This document shows positions 1-9,176 of a DNA stretch of 64,000 bases, in pieces. The notes beneath the pieces are model-generated. The model ran no database searches. It saw nothing but the letters and a program-made list of their open reading frames with translations, and was not told the origin of the DNA. Position numbers and translations under genes: made by a program. Origin of the DNA: CAXBNB01 sp965267535 (GTDB lineage Bacteria; Bacteroidota; Bacteroidia; Cytophagales; Cyclobacteriaceae). Numbering within the stretch: position 1 is the stretch's first letter; every line of letters starts with the position of its first letter. The stretch covers positions 3,782,001 to 3,846,000 of the forward strand of contig OZ254082.1 in NCBI GenBank assembly GCA_965267535.1, written 5' to 3'.

Positions 1-61
1 TATATAATGTGAGCTACTCTCCATATCTATCCGAAAAAAAATGATTTTTTTTGAAAAAAAG

Positions 62-631
62 TTAAAAAACCTTTTTGAGCTGCGCTATGGCCTTCCAGAC
101 CAGTGTGTAAATGGAACCTACACTTATCGACATAATGTTTGACACTTCTTCGTAAGTAAGTCCTTCATAAAACAACAGTGTGATGACCTCCCGCTGACGT
201 GACGTCAACTTACTTATGGCCTGTTTTATCCTCAGGTTATCACTGGCTTTCTTCTGTTTTTGGATTAATTCGTCTTCGTACGGGTACATCACCTCAGTAG
301 TGTATACTTTCTTTTCTTCTGTAAACACCAATTTTCCTTGTCGCGCAATAGCATGACCTACTTTCCACTTCAGCGCTTTGAGCAGGTAGTATTTGATGTT
401 GTCTGTTGAAGAAATAGTCTTGCGATTTCTCCATAGATCCAGAAAAAGCTCCTGAATACAATCCTTTACCAAAGCATCCTGCGAAACGATACTCATGCCG
501 TAATTAAACATGTCGCTAACGTAGGTTCGGTAGATCACTTCATAGGCTTCCACATCGCCTGCCTGAAACCGATTCCAGAGATCAGTATCGTCAAGGTAAT
601 CCCGATTTTTAGATACACTAAAGCGATGCAT
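62..631 (-). CDS. ECF sigma-70 factor, FecI-like (Bacteroidota type)
   Basis: This 189-aa protein directs RNA polymerase to a small regulon and is normally held by a membrane FecR partner. Region 2 spans about residues 22-95, with the core-binding and -10 melting segment around DCIQELFLDLW (57-67). Region 4, a helix-turn-helix, spans about 135-185 and includes RQREVITLLFYEGLTYEEV. It resembles the sigma of PUL1 (18402-19007) more than that of PUL2. No FecR gene follows within the 61 bases left of the stop, so the partner and any susCD lie beyond the left edge. The ATG at 631 is the first in frame, with an inverted repeat 8 nt upstream. The family is certain; the regulon is unknown. Confidence 0.93.
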   Translation of the reverse strand: MHRFSVSKNRDYLDDTDLWNRFQAGDVEAYEVIYRTYVSDMFNYGMSIVSQDALVKDCIQELFLDLWRNRKTISSTDNIKYYLLKALKWKVGHAIARQGKLVFTEEKKVYTTEVMYPYEDELIQKQKKASDNLRIKQAISKLTSRQREVITLLFYEGLTYEEVSNIMSISVGSIYTLVWKAIAQLKKVF

Positions 632-639
632 AAGGGAAG

Positions 640-668
640 GTTAGCAATGATTTTTTAATTAAGCTAAC
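640..668. promoter_or_regulatory. short inverted repeat upstream of left-edge sigma gene
   Basis: GTTAGC (640-645) and GCTAAC (663-668) are perfect 6-bp arms around a T-rich 17-nt spacer, 8 nt upstream of the sigma start codon on the minus strand. It could be an operator or an mRNA hairpin. Short arms make chance possible. The rest of 632-896 is AT-rich and I see no gene in it. Confidence 0.3.
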
Positions 669-866
669 AGTAAAAATATATTTTTTTTTGAAATACCAAG
701 GGCTAGGTAACATCTCGACGACCCTGCAACCATCATCCACTCCTCCCCAAAAATGCCTATAAAAGCAATTTAAGGGCACTTTTTCGACAAATACTGCTTC
801 CGGATAATATTTTAAATAATTATTCAAATTTCATCATCAAACAGGCAACACAATCGTAAATGCCAC

Positions 867-886
867 GTTTAACAATTTTGTTAAAC
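867..886. promoter_or_regulatory. probable TetR operator before the efflux operon
   Basis: GTTTAAC (867-873), spacer AATTTT, then GTTAAAC (880-886) form a perfect 20-bp inverted repeat ending 10 bp before the ATG of the TetR-family gene. The size and position fit an autoregulatory TetR operator that would also control the tolC/adaptor/RND genes downstream. No other promoter is apparent between these genes. Confidence 0.6.
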
Positions 887-896
887 AAAAAAGTCA

Positions 897-1529
897 ATGA
901 AAGCGGAAGAGGTAAATACCGAAAAATTGATAAAAGAAAGAGCCAAAGCGCTTTTCTTTAAAGAGGGGAAATTAAAGGCTACTACACAGGAAATAGCAGA
1001 CCTGGCAGGAGTAAACCGCGCACTTATTCACTATTACTTCAGATCGCGCGAACAACTGCTCGAAACTTTACTTGACGAAGCATTGCAGGAAAGAAAGCAG
1101 CGGATTAAAAATATTCTCTCTGCGGAAGTTTCTTTCAAACAAAAAATAGCCAACTACATAGAAAGTACCATTGAGTATGGTATTGAATTTCCCTATCTGG
1201 AAAATTTCATCATCAGTGAAATAGCACGTAACCCGTGTAAAATCGGTGACTTTTGCGCCAACCATAAAACCAAACCCAGTGACCTGATAAAGGAACAACT
1301 GGAAGAAGAAATAAAAAAACAAACCATCTCACCTATATCAGCAGAGCAATTTATGATAAACCTCGTATCGCTTTGCATCTATCCTCTATTGGCAAACCCC
1401 GTCTTGCAGACCATATACAATATGACAGACGAGTCTTACCGCCAATTCCTCATCGAACGAAAACAAATAGTATTCAGGACCATCTTCAACGAAGATTTAC
1501 CTGATTTTTCTTCCACCCAAACAGAGTAA
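897..1529 (+). CDS. TetR/AcrR family transcriptional regulator
   Basis: A 210-aa one-component repressor. The N-terminal DNA-binding domain has the typical TetR helix-turn-helix at about residues 27-56 (TTQEIADLAGVNRALIHYYF). The C-terminal ligand-binding half is variable and its inducer cannot be read from sequence. It heads a run of four same-strand genes ending in an RND pump, with 21 nt to the next start, so it is very likely the local repressor of that pump. The perfect inverted repeat at 867-886 is the probable binding site. There is no clear Shine-Dalgarno, as is usual in Bacteroidota; the ATG at 897 is the first in frame. Confidence 0.93.
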   Translation: MKAEEVNTEKLIKERAKALFFKEGKLKATTQEIADLAGVNRALIHYYFRSREQLLETLLDEALQERKQRIKNILSAEVSFKQKIANYIESTIEYGIEFPYLENFIISEIARNPCKIGDFCANHKTKPSDLIKEQLEEEIKKQTISPISAEQFMINLVSLCIYPLLANPVLQTIYNMTDESYRQFLIERKQIVFRTIFNEDLPDFSSTQTE

Positions 1530-1550
1530 AACAGAATCCATAAAACACAC

Positions 1551-2897
1551 ATGATGTACAGTAAACCAAGAAAGACGAACATGCTAATGCGGCGTGTACG
1601 GTGGGTAGTTTTGTGCTTTCCCCTGCTGGCCAACGCTCAGCAGCAAGCCCAAAAAAGCACACTAACATCAGCCACGATAGACGATATAGTATCGTATGCG
1701 CTCAAAAACCAGCCCGTAATACAGCAGGCTGAAATAGACGAGCAGATAACAGAAAAAGCCATAAAAGGAAGACTGGCCGACTGGTATCCGCAGTTGAATT
1801 TTACATACAATTATCAGCGATTTATCGACCTGCAGTCGAGTGTGATCGGAGGCAACCTTATCCGATTCGGTGTAGACAATACCTCCTCAGCTCAATTTAC
1901 GGCAAGTCAGAATGTCTTTAATCGCGATGTATTGCTGGCCAGTAAAACCGCTTCAACGGTACGCCTGCAAGCACACCAAAATACCCGGCTACAGAAAATT
2001 GAGATTGTAGCCAATGTAAAGAAAGCCACCTACGATGTACTGGCTACCCAGCAGCAGATAAAGGTAAGCGAAGAATCTATTTTAAGGTTGAGCCAAAGCC
2101 TGAAAGATGCAAAAAGTCGCTACGAGGCGGGGGTATCAGATAAAACAGATTACCAACGAGCATCCATTTTGCTGAGAAATGCCCAGGCCACCCTGACGGC
2201 ACACAAAGCTGCTCTCGATCATAAAATGTCTTTCCTGAAAACCCTGATGGGATACCCGGAGGATGAAGAGCTAAACATCAGCTATGATGAACAACGTCTC
2301 GAAAGCAGTATAGCCATAGACACAACACAACGTGTGGTTTTTGACAGCCATATCAACTACGAGCTCCTGCAAACGAAACGGGAATTGCAAGAGGCTAACC
2401 TGACTCACAGTAAATGGGCATTTTTGCCTTCGGTAAATATATTTGGCGCATACAACCTCAACTACCAAAACAACAATTTCAGTGAGTTGTACGACCAAAA
2501 GTTTCCGTATTCATACGTGGGTGCTACGGTAAGCCTGCCGCTGTTTCAGGGAGGCAAAAGAACTGCCAAAGTACAAGAAGCACGCCTCGCATACAACAGA
2601 ATTGGCACGGAAATAACAAACCTGAAAAACCAACTCAACACCGGATATGCCCAGGCACTGGCAGGTTACAAAACCAACCTGGCTATGTACCTGGCTCAAA
2701 AGGAAAACACAGAACTGGCTCAGGAAGTGTATGACATCATCAGGCTGCAATATACCAATGGGGTGCGCACCTACCTGGACGTAACGACCGCCGAAAGTGA
2801 ACTCCGTACCACCCGAATCAACTACTTCAACGCCCTATACAGAGTGCTGGCCAGCAGGGTAGAAGTTGAAAAATCTCTTGGCCTTATTAACTATTAA
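1551..2897 (+). CDS. TolC-family outer-membrane efflux protein
   Basis: A 448-aa protein forming the outer-membrane exit duct of a tripartite efflux pump. The N-terminus is basic then hydrophobic and ends in a signal-peptidase-like site near LLANAQ. The body shows the two-fold repeated helical hairpin pattern of outer membrane efflux proteins, with alanine- and glutamine-rich coiled-coil stretches near residues 140-220 and 350-430. ATG codons at 1551, 1554, 1581 and 1587 could all start it; the last two leave a shorter, more usual signal peptide. It is the second gene of the tetR-tolC-adaptor-RND unit, 21 nt before the adaptor. Unlike many family members it has no lipobox. Confidence 0.92.
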   Translation: MMYSKPRKTNMLMRRVRWVVLCFPLLANAQQQAQKSTLTSATIDDIVSYALKNQPVIQQAEIDEQITEKAIKGRLADWYPQLNFTYNYQRFIDLQSSVIGGNLIRFGVDNTSSAQFTASQNVFNRDVLLASKTASTVRLQAHQNTRLQKIEIVANVKKATYDVLATQQQIKVSEESILRLSQSLKDAKSRYEAGVSDKTDYQRASILLRNAQATLTAHKAALDHKMSFLKTLMGYPEDEELNISYDEQRLESSIAIDTTQRVVFDSHINYELLQTKRELQEANLTHSKWAFLPSVNIFGAYNLNYQNNNFSELYDQKFPYSYVGATVSLPLFQGGKRTAKVQEARLAYNRIGTEITNLKNQLNTGYAQALAGYKTNLAMYLAQKENTELAQEVYDIIRLQYTNGVRTYLDVTTAESELRTTRINYFNALYRVLASRVEVEKSLGLINY

Positions 2898-2918
2898 TCT
2901 TTAGAAATTTTCAAGATC

Positions 2919-4037
2919 ATGAAACATTCGCATATTCTATTTATACTGGCTGCATTATTGGTTGTATCTGCCTGTGGCAACAAAAAACAAGGCGGCATGC
3001 AACAGCCCGGTGCTGTACCGGTAAGTGTACAGCAGGTAAAAAGCACATACGCACCCTACTACGATGAATACCCCGCTACTGTGGTGGCACTAAACGAGGT
3101 AGCACTTCGCCCGCAAGTGAGTGGCTACATTACCGGGATTCACTTCAAAGAAGGACAGCAGGTAAAAAAAGGACAAAAGCTATATTCGATAGATCAGCAA
3201 CAAACCGCAGCAGGATATAAGCAGGCATTGGCTAATCTTTCGGTACAGGAAGCCAATCTGGAAAAAGCAAAAAAAGATGTAGAACGCTACCGCCTGCTAA
3301 GCAAAAAAGATGCGATAGCTCAGCAGCAGGTAGATTATGCTGAAGCCAACTACAATGCAGCCCTGAAGCTGGTAGAAGCTGCAAAAGCGCAAGTACAAAG
3401 CAGCCAAACACTGGTAAGGTACTCTTCTATCGTGGCTCCCTTCGACGGCACTATCGGTATATCTCAGGTACGCCTGGGGGCCTCTGTAGTACCGGGTCAG
3501 ACTTTGTTGAACACTTTGTCATCCAACAATCCCATGGGGGTAGATATTGTGGTGGACCAGGATAAAATCTTTCAGTTTTCTGCTTTAGAAAAAGCTACCT
3601 CTATGCCAGACTCATTGTTTGTGCTCACAGTAGGCAACTACCAGCATCCACATGCAGGCAAACTCAGTTTTATAGACCGAGCGGTAGATCCTCTCACCAG
3701 CTCTATCAAAATCCGATTTGAATTTGACAACTCTGACTATTCTCTCAGGGCGGGCATGAGTGGCAAGCTAAAAGTACTCTCCAACACTTCAGCCCCTTCG
3801 ATCACCATTCCCTACAAAGCTGTAACAGAGCAGCTGGGTGAATTTTTTGTGTATGTGGTTTCGAAAGAAAATACAGTAACCCAACACCAGGTAAAACTGG
3901 GACAACAAGTAGGTAGCCATGTAATAGTGACTCAGGGCCTGAAAACCAACGAAACCATAGTGACCGAAGGAATGCAAAAACTCCGAGAGGGTGCTAAAGT
4001 TCAATTCACAACATCGAATGCAGTAAGCCAAAAGTAA
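2919..4037 (+). CDS. RND efflux periplasmic adaptor (membrane fusion protein), lipoprotein
   Basis: A 372-aa HlyD/AcrA-type adaptor linking the inner-membrane RND pump to the TolC duct. The N-terminal signal ends in a lipobox VSAC with Cys19, so it should be lipid-anchored in the inner membrane. It has the usual order: lipoyl half with ALRPQVSGYI (about 65-75), an alpha-hairpin rich in A, Q, K and E (about 95-165), the second lipoyl half (VAPFDGTIG, about 175), and a C-terminal beta-barrel and membrane-proximal domain. It lies 21 nt after tolC and 29 nt before the pump, which supports one transcript. Confidence 0.95.
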   Translation: MKHSHILFILAALLVVSACGNKKQGGMQQPGAVPVSVQQVKSTYAPYYDEYPATVVALNEVALRPQVSGYITGIHFKEGQQVKKGQKLYSIDQQQTAAGYKQALANLSVQEANLEKAKKDVERYRLLSKKDAIAQQQVDYAEANYNAALKLVEAAKAQVQSSQTLVRYSSIVAPFDGTIGISQVRLGASVVPGQTLLNTLSSNNPMGVDIVVDQDKIFQFSALEKATSMPDSLFVLTVGNYQHPHAGKLSFIDRAVDPLTSSIKIRFEFDNSDYSLRAGMSGKLKVLSNTSAPSITIPYKAVTEQLGEFFVYVVSKENTVTQHQVKLGQQVGSHVIVTQGLKTNETIVTEGMQKLREGAKVQFTTSNAVSQK

Positions 4038-4066
4038 ACTGCTTTTTCACTATCAAATAAGACAAC

Positions 4067-7000
4067 ATGATTGCAGATGTTTTTATAAAAAGGCCCGTAA
4101 CGGCCATCGTTATATCCATAGTGATAGTACTGGTAGGTATTATCGCTATGATGAACCTGCCCATATCGCAATATCCGGACATTACCCCTCCTACTGTATC
4201 CATTACCGGAAACTACATAGGAGCCGATGCAGAAACTGTGGAAAAAACTACCACCACAGCCATAGAAACTCAGGTAAATGGTACACCGGGCATGGCATAC
4301 ATGACCAGCAACAGTACCGCCAGTGGAGTAAGCTCGGTAACAATAACCTTCGATGTGGGTACTGATATAGATATAGCCACACTAGACGTACAAAACCGTG
4401 TAAGTGTGGCAGAACCTACACTTCCCGAGGTAGTGAAACGATTGGGGGTAACAGTACGAAAAAGAAACCCAAGCATCTTTTTGGTGGTAGGGCTGTACTC
4501 GCCCAATGGCACCCACGATGCTACTTTCTTAGGCAACTTTGCCAACATCTACCTGAAAGATGCCCTGCTTCGTGTAAAAGGAGTAGGTGATATTACGTCT
4601 GTAGGCGATGATTTTGGTATGAGGGTGTGGCTAAACCCCGACAAACTAGCCAGCATGGGCATAACCCCTGCGGAAGTAAATGCGGCTCTTAGCGAACAAA
4701 ACCTGCAAATAGCAGCGGGCACGGTAGGTGGTAACCCCCAACCCAAAAATCAAGCCTTTGAGTACAATGTAATTACCAATAGCCGCCTCAATAAGGTGGA
4801 GGATTTTGAAAATATTGTGATCAGGTCGAACCCGGCCCTGGGCACCATGGTGTACCTAAAAGATATCGCTCGTGTAGAGCTGGCAAAATTCAACTACGGC
4901 AACCACCCCTACGTAATGGGGCATCCGGCGGCTTTTATGCTACTCTATCTGGAACCCGGCGGCAATGCACTCGAGACCAATGAAGGGGTGATGAAAGCAC
5001 TGGAAGAGATGAAGCAAAACTTCCCGAAAGACGTGGATTACCTTATTCCGCTGGAGACCACATCCGTGGTAGAGGTATCTATAGCTGAGGTAACCAAAAC
5101 GTTACTCGAAGCTCTCGTATTAGTGATTTTTGTTGTGTTCCTGTTTTTGCAAAACTGGCGGGCTACCCTCATTCCTATACTGGCTATTCCGGTATCGCTT
5201 ATTGGTACGTTTATCTTCTTCATCCCCTTCGGCTTCACCATCAATACCCTTACCCTTTTTGCCTTTGTATTAGCCATAGGCATAGTAGTGGATGATGCCA
5301 TAGTAGTAGTAGAGGCCATTCAGCACAACATCGACAAGTACAAAATGAGTGCTAAAGAAGCAACGGTAAAGGCCATGAAAGAAATATCAGGACCGGTAAT
5401 TGCCATTGCGCTGATACTGGCAGCTGTATTTGTACCTGTAGGATTTATCCCGGGTATTGTCGGCAAGCTGTACCAGCAATTTGCTATCACTATTGCCATA
5501 TCGGTACTTATATCGGCTGTGGTAGCACTATCACTCACACCTGCATTGAGTATGAAAATGCTCAAACCTACTAATACAGACCGAAAAAAGAATTTTCTGG
5601 ACAAGTTCTTCGACCGCTTCAACCGGTGGTTTGACAAGGTATCTGGATCGTATACCAATGGTGTACACGCCTGGATTCGCAAAACACCGCATGTACTCGT
5701 AATGATGGTTTGTTTGATTATCGGGCTGGTGTACCTATTCGATGCTAAACCTACGGGATTTATCCCTACTGAAGACGAAAAGCGAATGTTTGTGGCCTAT
5801 GAAATGCCCGAAGGCACTTCTACCACCCGAAACATCGAACTTCAACTGGAGTTGCAAAAGCGAATACAAACCTTACCCGCTCTGAATGTAGTGGGAGGTA
5901 TTGCCGGATTCAACATCCTTACATTTTCCAACAAGTCTAACACGGGTACTGTATTTGTAAACCTGAAACACTGGGATGAGCGTGACCCTGAAACGGAAAG
6001 TGTGCCCAAAATAATGGCCCAGATACAACAGATGACAGCTGACATAAAAGAGGCCCGTGTGCTGGTAATTGCTCCACCGGCTATTCCGGGATTGGGTCGT
6101 TCGTCAGGCTTTACGCTGGAGCTTTTACAGACTACCAGTACTGACAACATCAAGCAGTTTGAGGGAGTTATGCACCAGTTTTTGGGAGCTGCCAATCAGC
6201 GCCCTGAAATAGCCATGGCTTATTCGTTTTTCTCTGCCCGTACGCCCAGCTACCAGTTGGACCTGGACAGGGAAAAAGCCAAAAGAATGGGCGTATCTGT
6301 AGCCGAAGCATACGGCACGCTCTCCAACCTGCTGGCGAGTAATTATGTAAATGATTTTAACATCTATGGTCGAAACTTTCGTGTGGTAACACAGGCCGAT
6401 ACAGTGTATAGAAATGCCATAAGCGATGTGGGCAACTATCGTATACGCAACAAAGAAGGCAATATGGTTCCTCTGAGCGCACTGATCACCACCAAAATGA
6501 TAGAAACTCCGGCTGTAGTATCTCACTACAACATTTACCGGTCGGCACAGATACTAGGAGGTGCAGCGCCGGGCTACAGTAGCGGTCAAGCGCTGAAAGC
6601 TCTGGAAGAGGTAGCTCAAGAGGTACTGCCCAATGGCTATAGTTTTGAGTTTAGTGGCATGAGTAGCGAGGAAATAAAAGCTGGAAACAGTTCGCTCATG
6701 ATATTCATGATTTCAATTGTATTTGTGTTTCTGTTTTTGGCAGCACTGTACGAAAGCTGGTCTGTTCCTTTTTCAGTACTCTTTGCCGTACCCATCGGCG
6801 CGTTTGGTTCTATCCTTACGCTCACTTTCTTTCCGGCACTTACCAACAATATCTATGCTCAGATAGGGTTAATTACTCTGATTGGGCTAGCTGCTAAAAA
6901 CGCCATATTGATTGTGGAATTTGCCAAAGAAAGGGTAGATAGCGGTATGGAAGTGGTAGCCGCAACACTGGAAGCAGTACACATCCGATTGCGTCCGATC

Positions 7001-7255
7001 ATTATGACATCTCTGGCTTTTATTCTGGGTGTGATGCCGCTGGCCTTCTCTGTAGGAGCCGGTGCTGAAGCTCGTAAAACTATCGGATGGACAGTAGCCG
7101 GCGGTATGGTAGCAGCAAGTTCGCTGGCCATATTTGTTGTGCCGGTGCTCTATGTGGTTATTACCAAAATAGCATACCGAAAGAAAGGCAAGGTGAATGG
7201 CACAAAAAAGCCGGAAGCGGCTGAGCAGGAAATGCAAACTTCACTAACAGAATAA
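4067..7255 (+). CDS. RND efflux transporter permease, HAE1 (AcrB-like) family
   Basis: This 1062-aa inner-membrane proton-driven pump exports hydrophobic or amphiphilic compounds. It begins with the family signature FIKRPVTAIV. Its length and two-fold arrangement of 12 TM segments with two large periplasmic loops match AcrB. The proton-relay residues are present: Asp409 and Asp410 in GIVVDDAIVVVE (TM4) and Lys944 in GLAAKNAIL (TM10). It is the last gene of the operon. Its final codons and stop fall inside the left end of the repeat at 7246-7377, which also supplies a strong terminator hairpin at 7331-7360. The exported substrate cannot be read from the sequence. Confidence 0.97.
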   Translation: MIADVFIKRPVTAIVISIVIVLVGIIAMMNLPISQYPDITPPTVSITGNYIGADAETVEKTTTTAIETQVNGTPGMAYMTSNSTASGVSSVTITFDVGTDIDIATLDVQNRVSVAEPTLPEVVKRLGVTVRKRNPSIFLVVGLYSPNGTHDATFLGNFANIYLKDALLRVKGVGDITSVGDDFGMRVWLNPDKLASMGITPAEVNAALSEQNLQIAAGTVGGNPQPKNQAFEYNVITNSRLNKVEDFENIVIRSNPALGTMVYLKDIARVELAKFNYGNHPYVMGHPAAFMLLYLEPGGNALETNEGVMKALEEMKQNFPKDVDYLIPLETTSVVEVSIAEVTKTLLEALVLVIFVVFLFLQNWRATLIPILAIPVSLIGTFIFFIPFGFTINTLTLFAFVLAIGIVVDDAIVVVEAIQHNIDKYKMSAKEATVKAMKEISGPVIAIALILAAVFVPVGFIPGIVGKLYQQFAITIAISVLISAVVALSLTPALSMKMLKPTNTDRKKNFLDKFFDRFNRWFDKVSGSYTNGVHAWIRKTPHVLVMMVCLIIGLVYLFDAKPTGFIPTEDEKRMFVAYEMPEGTSTTRNIELQLELQKRIQTLPALNVVGGIAGFNILTFSNKSNTGTVFVNLKHWDERDPETESVPKIMAQIQQMTADIKEARVLVIAPPAIPGLGRSSGFTLELLQTTSTDNIKQFEGVMHQFLGAANQRPEIAMAYSFFSARTPSYQLDLDREKAKRMGVSVAEAYGTLSNLLASNYVNDFNIYGRNFRVVTQADTVYRNAISDVGNYRIRNKEGNMVPLSALITTKMIETPAVVSHYNIYRSAQILGGAAPGYSSGQALKALEEVAQEVLPNGYSFEFSGMSSEEIKAGNSSLMIFMISIVFVFLFLAALYESWSVPFSVLFAVPIGAFGSILTLTFFPALTNNIYAQIGLITLIGLAAKNAILIVEFAKERVDSGMEVVAATLEAVHIRLRPIIMTSLAFILGVMPLAFSVGAGAEARKTIGWTVAGGMVAASSLAIFVVPVLYVVITKIAYRKKGKVNGTKKPEAAEQEMQTSLTE

Positions 7256-7377
7256 AAAAGCGACCTTAAAAGCGTTTAACACACTACGTTTTTTAGCATC
7301 TAGCTGAAAGTAAACATTGGGTGTATATAGAATCCCCTCCGAAACTAACCGGAGGGGATTTTGCTTTTAAGGCCGCT
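7246..7377 (+). repeat. Copy A of a ~130-bp repeat with terminal inverted repeats and an internal terminator
   Basis: This stretch recurs at 9177-9309 with about nine differences. The core (7259-7377) is bounded by 15-bp inverted ends: AGCGACCTTAAAAGC at 7259-7273 and GCTTTTAAGGCCGCT at 7363-7377, with one mismatch. Inside is a perfect 11-bp stem, AATCCCCTCCG (7331-7341) with CGGAGGGGATT (7350-7360), loop AAACTAAC, then TTGCTTTT. That hairpin would act as an intrinsic terminator for the RND gene. The shared sequence begins inside the RND gene, at AACAGAATAA. It resembles a small non-autonomous element or a duplicated terminator cassette. Confidence 0.85.
7331..7366 (+). terminator. intrinsic terminator hairpin in repeat copy A
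   Basis: An 11-bp perfect GC-rich stem with an 8-nt loop is followed on the plus strand by TTGCTTTT. It sits 75 bp after the RND stop and between convergent genes, so it may serve both strands. Confidence 0.75.
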
Positions 7378-7434
7378 TTTTTCTAGTAGCGAGGAATCTA
7401 AATAGGGAAGCGAAACTCTCCCATTAGGAAATAC

Positions 7435-8892
7435 TTACAGAGTATAAAACTCTTCCCACCCCTTTCTGGGAGGAGCACCTACTAACAATTGATTCGCCGT
7501 ATCGTTGTTTGTGATCTGTTTCGTCTCTCTATCAAACTTCAATTTTGTATTCAAACGCTGAGCCACAGTACCTAAACAAAACACTTGACTTAAAGGCCCG
7601 GCTACATCAAAAGATGAACGACACTTTTCCTCTCCTTTACAGGCTTTTAAGAAATTTTCAAAATGATTAGATGGACTTTTAGGAACTTCGGGCAGTGAAG
7701 AAGCCATTTCTTTGGCTGCTTCCTCAGAAACTATAGACAGGGTGCTACCATGAGAGCCTCCTTTAAAAGTAAGATCCTTACCATATATAATTTTACCTGG
7801 CCCTAGTTTCGTTACAAGTTTTTGCCCTGCTACAGGAGGGATATTAGGATCTACCTCGAGCTGTCCATATCCTTTAGGCAACTTCGGTTGATTTTGCTGA
7901 CCATCGTACCATGTTACTTTTACTTTTGGCATACTGCCTCTTTCTGGAAACTTGAAAGCAAGAGTAGAAGCTTGAGGAAAAAACAAAGGGTTGTGGCCTT
8001 CGATTTTTACTGGATCAATTTCATATGGCAATCCTAATTGTAAAAATTCATGAAAAGTATCCATTGTATGCGCTCCCCAATCCCCGAGAGCCCCCATACC
8101 AAAGTCGTACCAACACCTCCACTGACCATTTATAAAATCCTTATGATAATCGTGCGGCTGAGCCGTCATTAGCCAGGTATCCCAATCCAGGGTTGCTGGA
8201 ATGGTTTGAGCATCTGGAAATTTCTGTATGCTGGTGTCCCATCCATGCCAACGTCGTTTGCCATTCATGTGAACATCAATTTTTTTCACATCTTTTATTA
8301 TCCCGGCTTCAACCCAGGCTTTGAATTGAAAATAATTGGCCTCTGAATGCCCCTGATTACCCATCTGGGTTGCAACTCCGTATTTTTCAGCGGCTTTCAT
8401 CAATAATTCTATTTCCTGAAATGTTCTTGCTAGTGGCTTTTCTACATAAACATGTTTTCCTTTTGACATGGCGAGCATGGTAATAGGAAAATGTGAAAAA
8501 TCTGGAGTTCCTACGCTAACAGCATCTATTTCACTCTCCATCTTGTCAAACATCTCTCGGAAATCCTGAAATTTTTTCGCTTTAGGGTTTTCATTCATCC
8601 GCTTCAACGTATGCGGAGCTCCCATATCTACATCACACAAAGCAACAACATTAGATAATCCTGTCCTTTTAAAATCCCCCATAATGCCCCCACCTCGGTT
8701 GCCTATGCCGCAGCAGGCCAGATTTACCCTGTCGCTTGGTGCTACAGAGCCTTTTCGAATCAGCTCTCCATATTTATTCCTGAGCTCAGGCTTTGCAAAC
8801 AATACATGGCTAGGCAATACCGTAATTGAGCCTATAGCCAAAGCTCCTTTTTTTAAGAATTTACGGCGCTGATTACTCTTTTTTGATTTCAT
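7435..8892 (-). CDS. Gfo/Idh/MocA family oxidoreductase, Tat-exported
   Basis: A 485-aa NAD(P)-dependent dehydrogenase of the glucose-fructose oxidoreductase / inositol dehydrogenase superfamily. The N-terminus has a twin-arginine signal (QRRKFLKKGALAIG), implying folded export with bound cofactor. The Rossmann motif is CGIGNRGG at residues 61-68 and the EKP motif is at 151-153. The extended C-terminal half, with a tryptophan-rich segment near RRWHGWD, is typical of the large exported subfamily common in Bacteroidota and Planctomycetes that acts on sugars or glycosides. The true substrate is unknown. It stands alone between two copies of the same repeat, in the opposite orientation to the RND operon, which hints that it was inserted. 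Confidence 0.92.
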   Translation of the reverse strand: MKSKKSNQRRKFLKKGALAIGSITVLPSHVLFAKPELRNKYGELIRKGSVAPSDRVNLACCGIGNRGGGIMGDFKRTGLSNVVALCDVDMGAPHTLKRMNENPKAKKFQDFREMFDKMESEIDAVSVGTPDFSHFPITMLAMSKGKHVYVEKPLARTFQEIELLMKAAEKYGVATQMGNQGHSEANYFQFKAWVEAGIIKDVKKIDVHMNGKRRWHGWDTSIQKFPDAQTIPATLDWDTWLMTAQPHDYHKDFINGQWRCWYDFGMGALGDWGAHTMDTFHEFLQLGLPYEIDPVKIEGHNPLFFPQASTLAFKFPERGSMPKVKVTWYDGQQNQPKLPKGYGQLEVDPNIPPVAGQKLVTKLGPGKIIYGKDLTFKGGSHGSTLSIVSEEAAKEMASSLPEVPKSPSNHFENFLKACKGEEKCRSSFDVAGPLSQVFCLGTVAQRLNTKLKFDRETKQITNNDTANQLLVGAPPRKGWEEFYTL

Positions 8893-9176
8893 ACGTCTAC
8901 TTTTTTATTAACATGATTAGTATTTTACTTACCCGAAAACTGCCTGCCACAAAAAATAGTCCATTTGGCATAACAATAAGATTTAACTGTATTTTATTTT
9001 GGTGATTTTCTACCAAATAAAACATCAGGTTAACCTCAATTCCTTAAACATAATAAGGTTTTAGGTGACTAAAAAAACCAGCATCAGGTACTGATAAAAA
9101 ACATGATCTTCGGATGAGTTTGGATGTATCAACAATCTATTGCCAACTGTGTCAGAGGGATTCAGGATCGTAGACA
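8893..9176. other. non-coding gap upstream of the oxidoreductase
   Basis: No credible gene is seen. It should contain the oxidoreductase promoter on the minus strand. Visible structure includes the inverted repeat at 8992-9022, a short nested AACCT...AGGTT / CCTTA...TAAGG repeat at about 9032-9062, and a short ATCAG-GTA-CTGAT repeat near 9084-9096. Repeat copy B follows directly. Confidence 0.6.
8992..9022. promoter_or_regulatory. inverted repeat, candidate operator of the oxidoreductase gene
   Basis: TTTTATTTTGGT (8992-9003) and ACCAAATAAAA (9012-9022) pair with a one-base bulge around an 8-nt spacer, about 100 bp upstream of the oxidoreductase ATG at 8892. It could be a repressor site or a weak hairpin. 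Confidence 0.35.

Noticed and set aside
618..827. 69-aa minus-strand ORF upstream of the left sigma gene
   Set aside because: It overlaps the sigma start, has a low-complexity sequence and no family pattern, and lies in AT-rich promoter DNA.
6125..6526. 133-aa minus-strand ORF opposite the RND pump
   Set aside because: It is a shadow frame of the pump; composition is typical of antisense reading.
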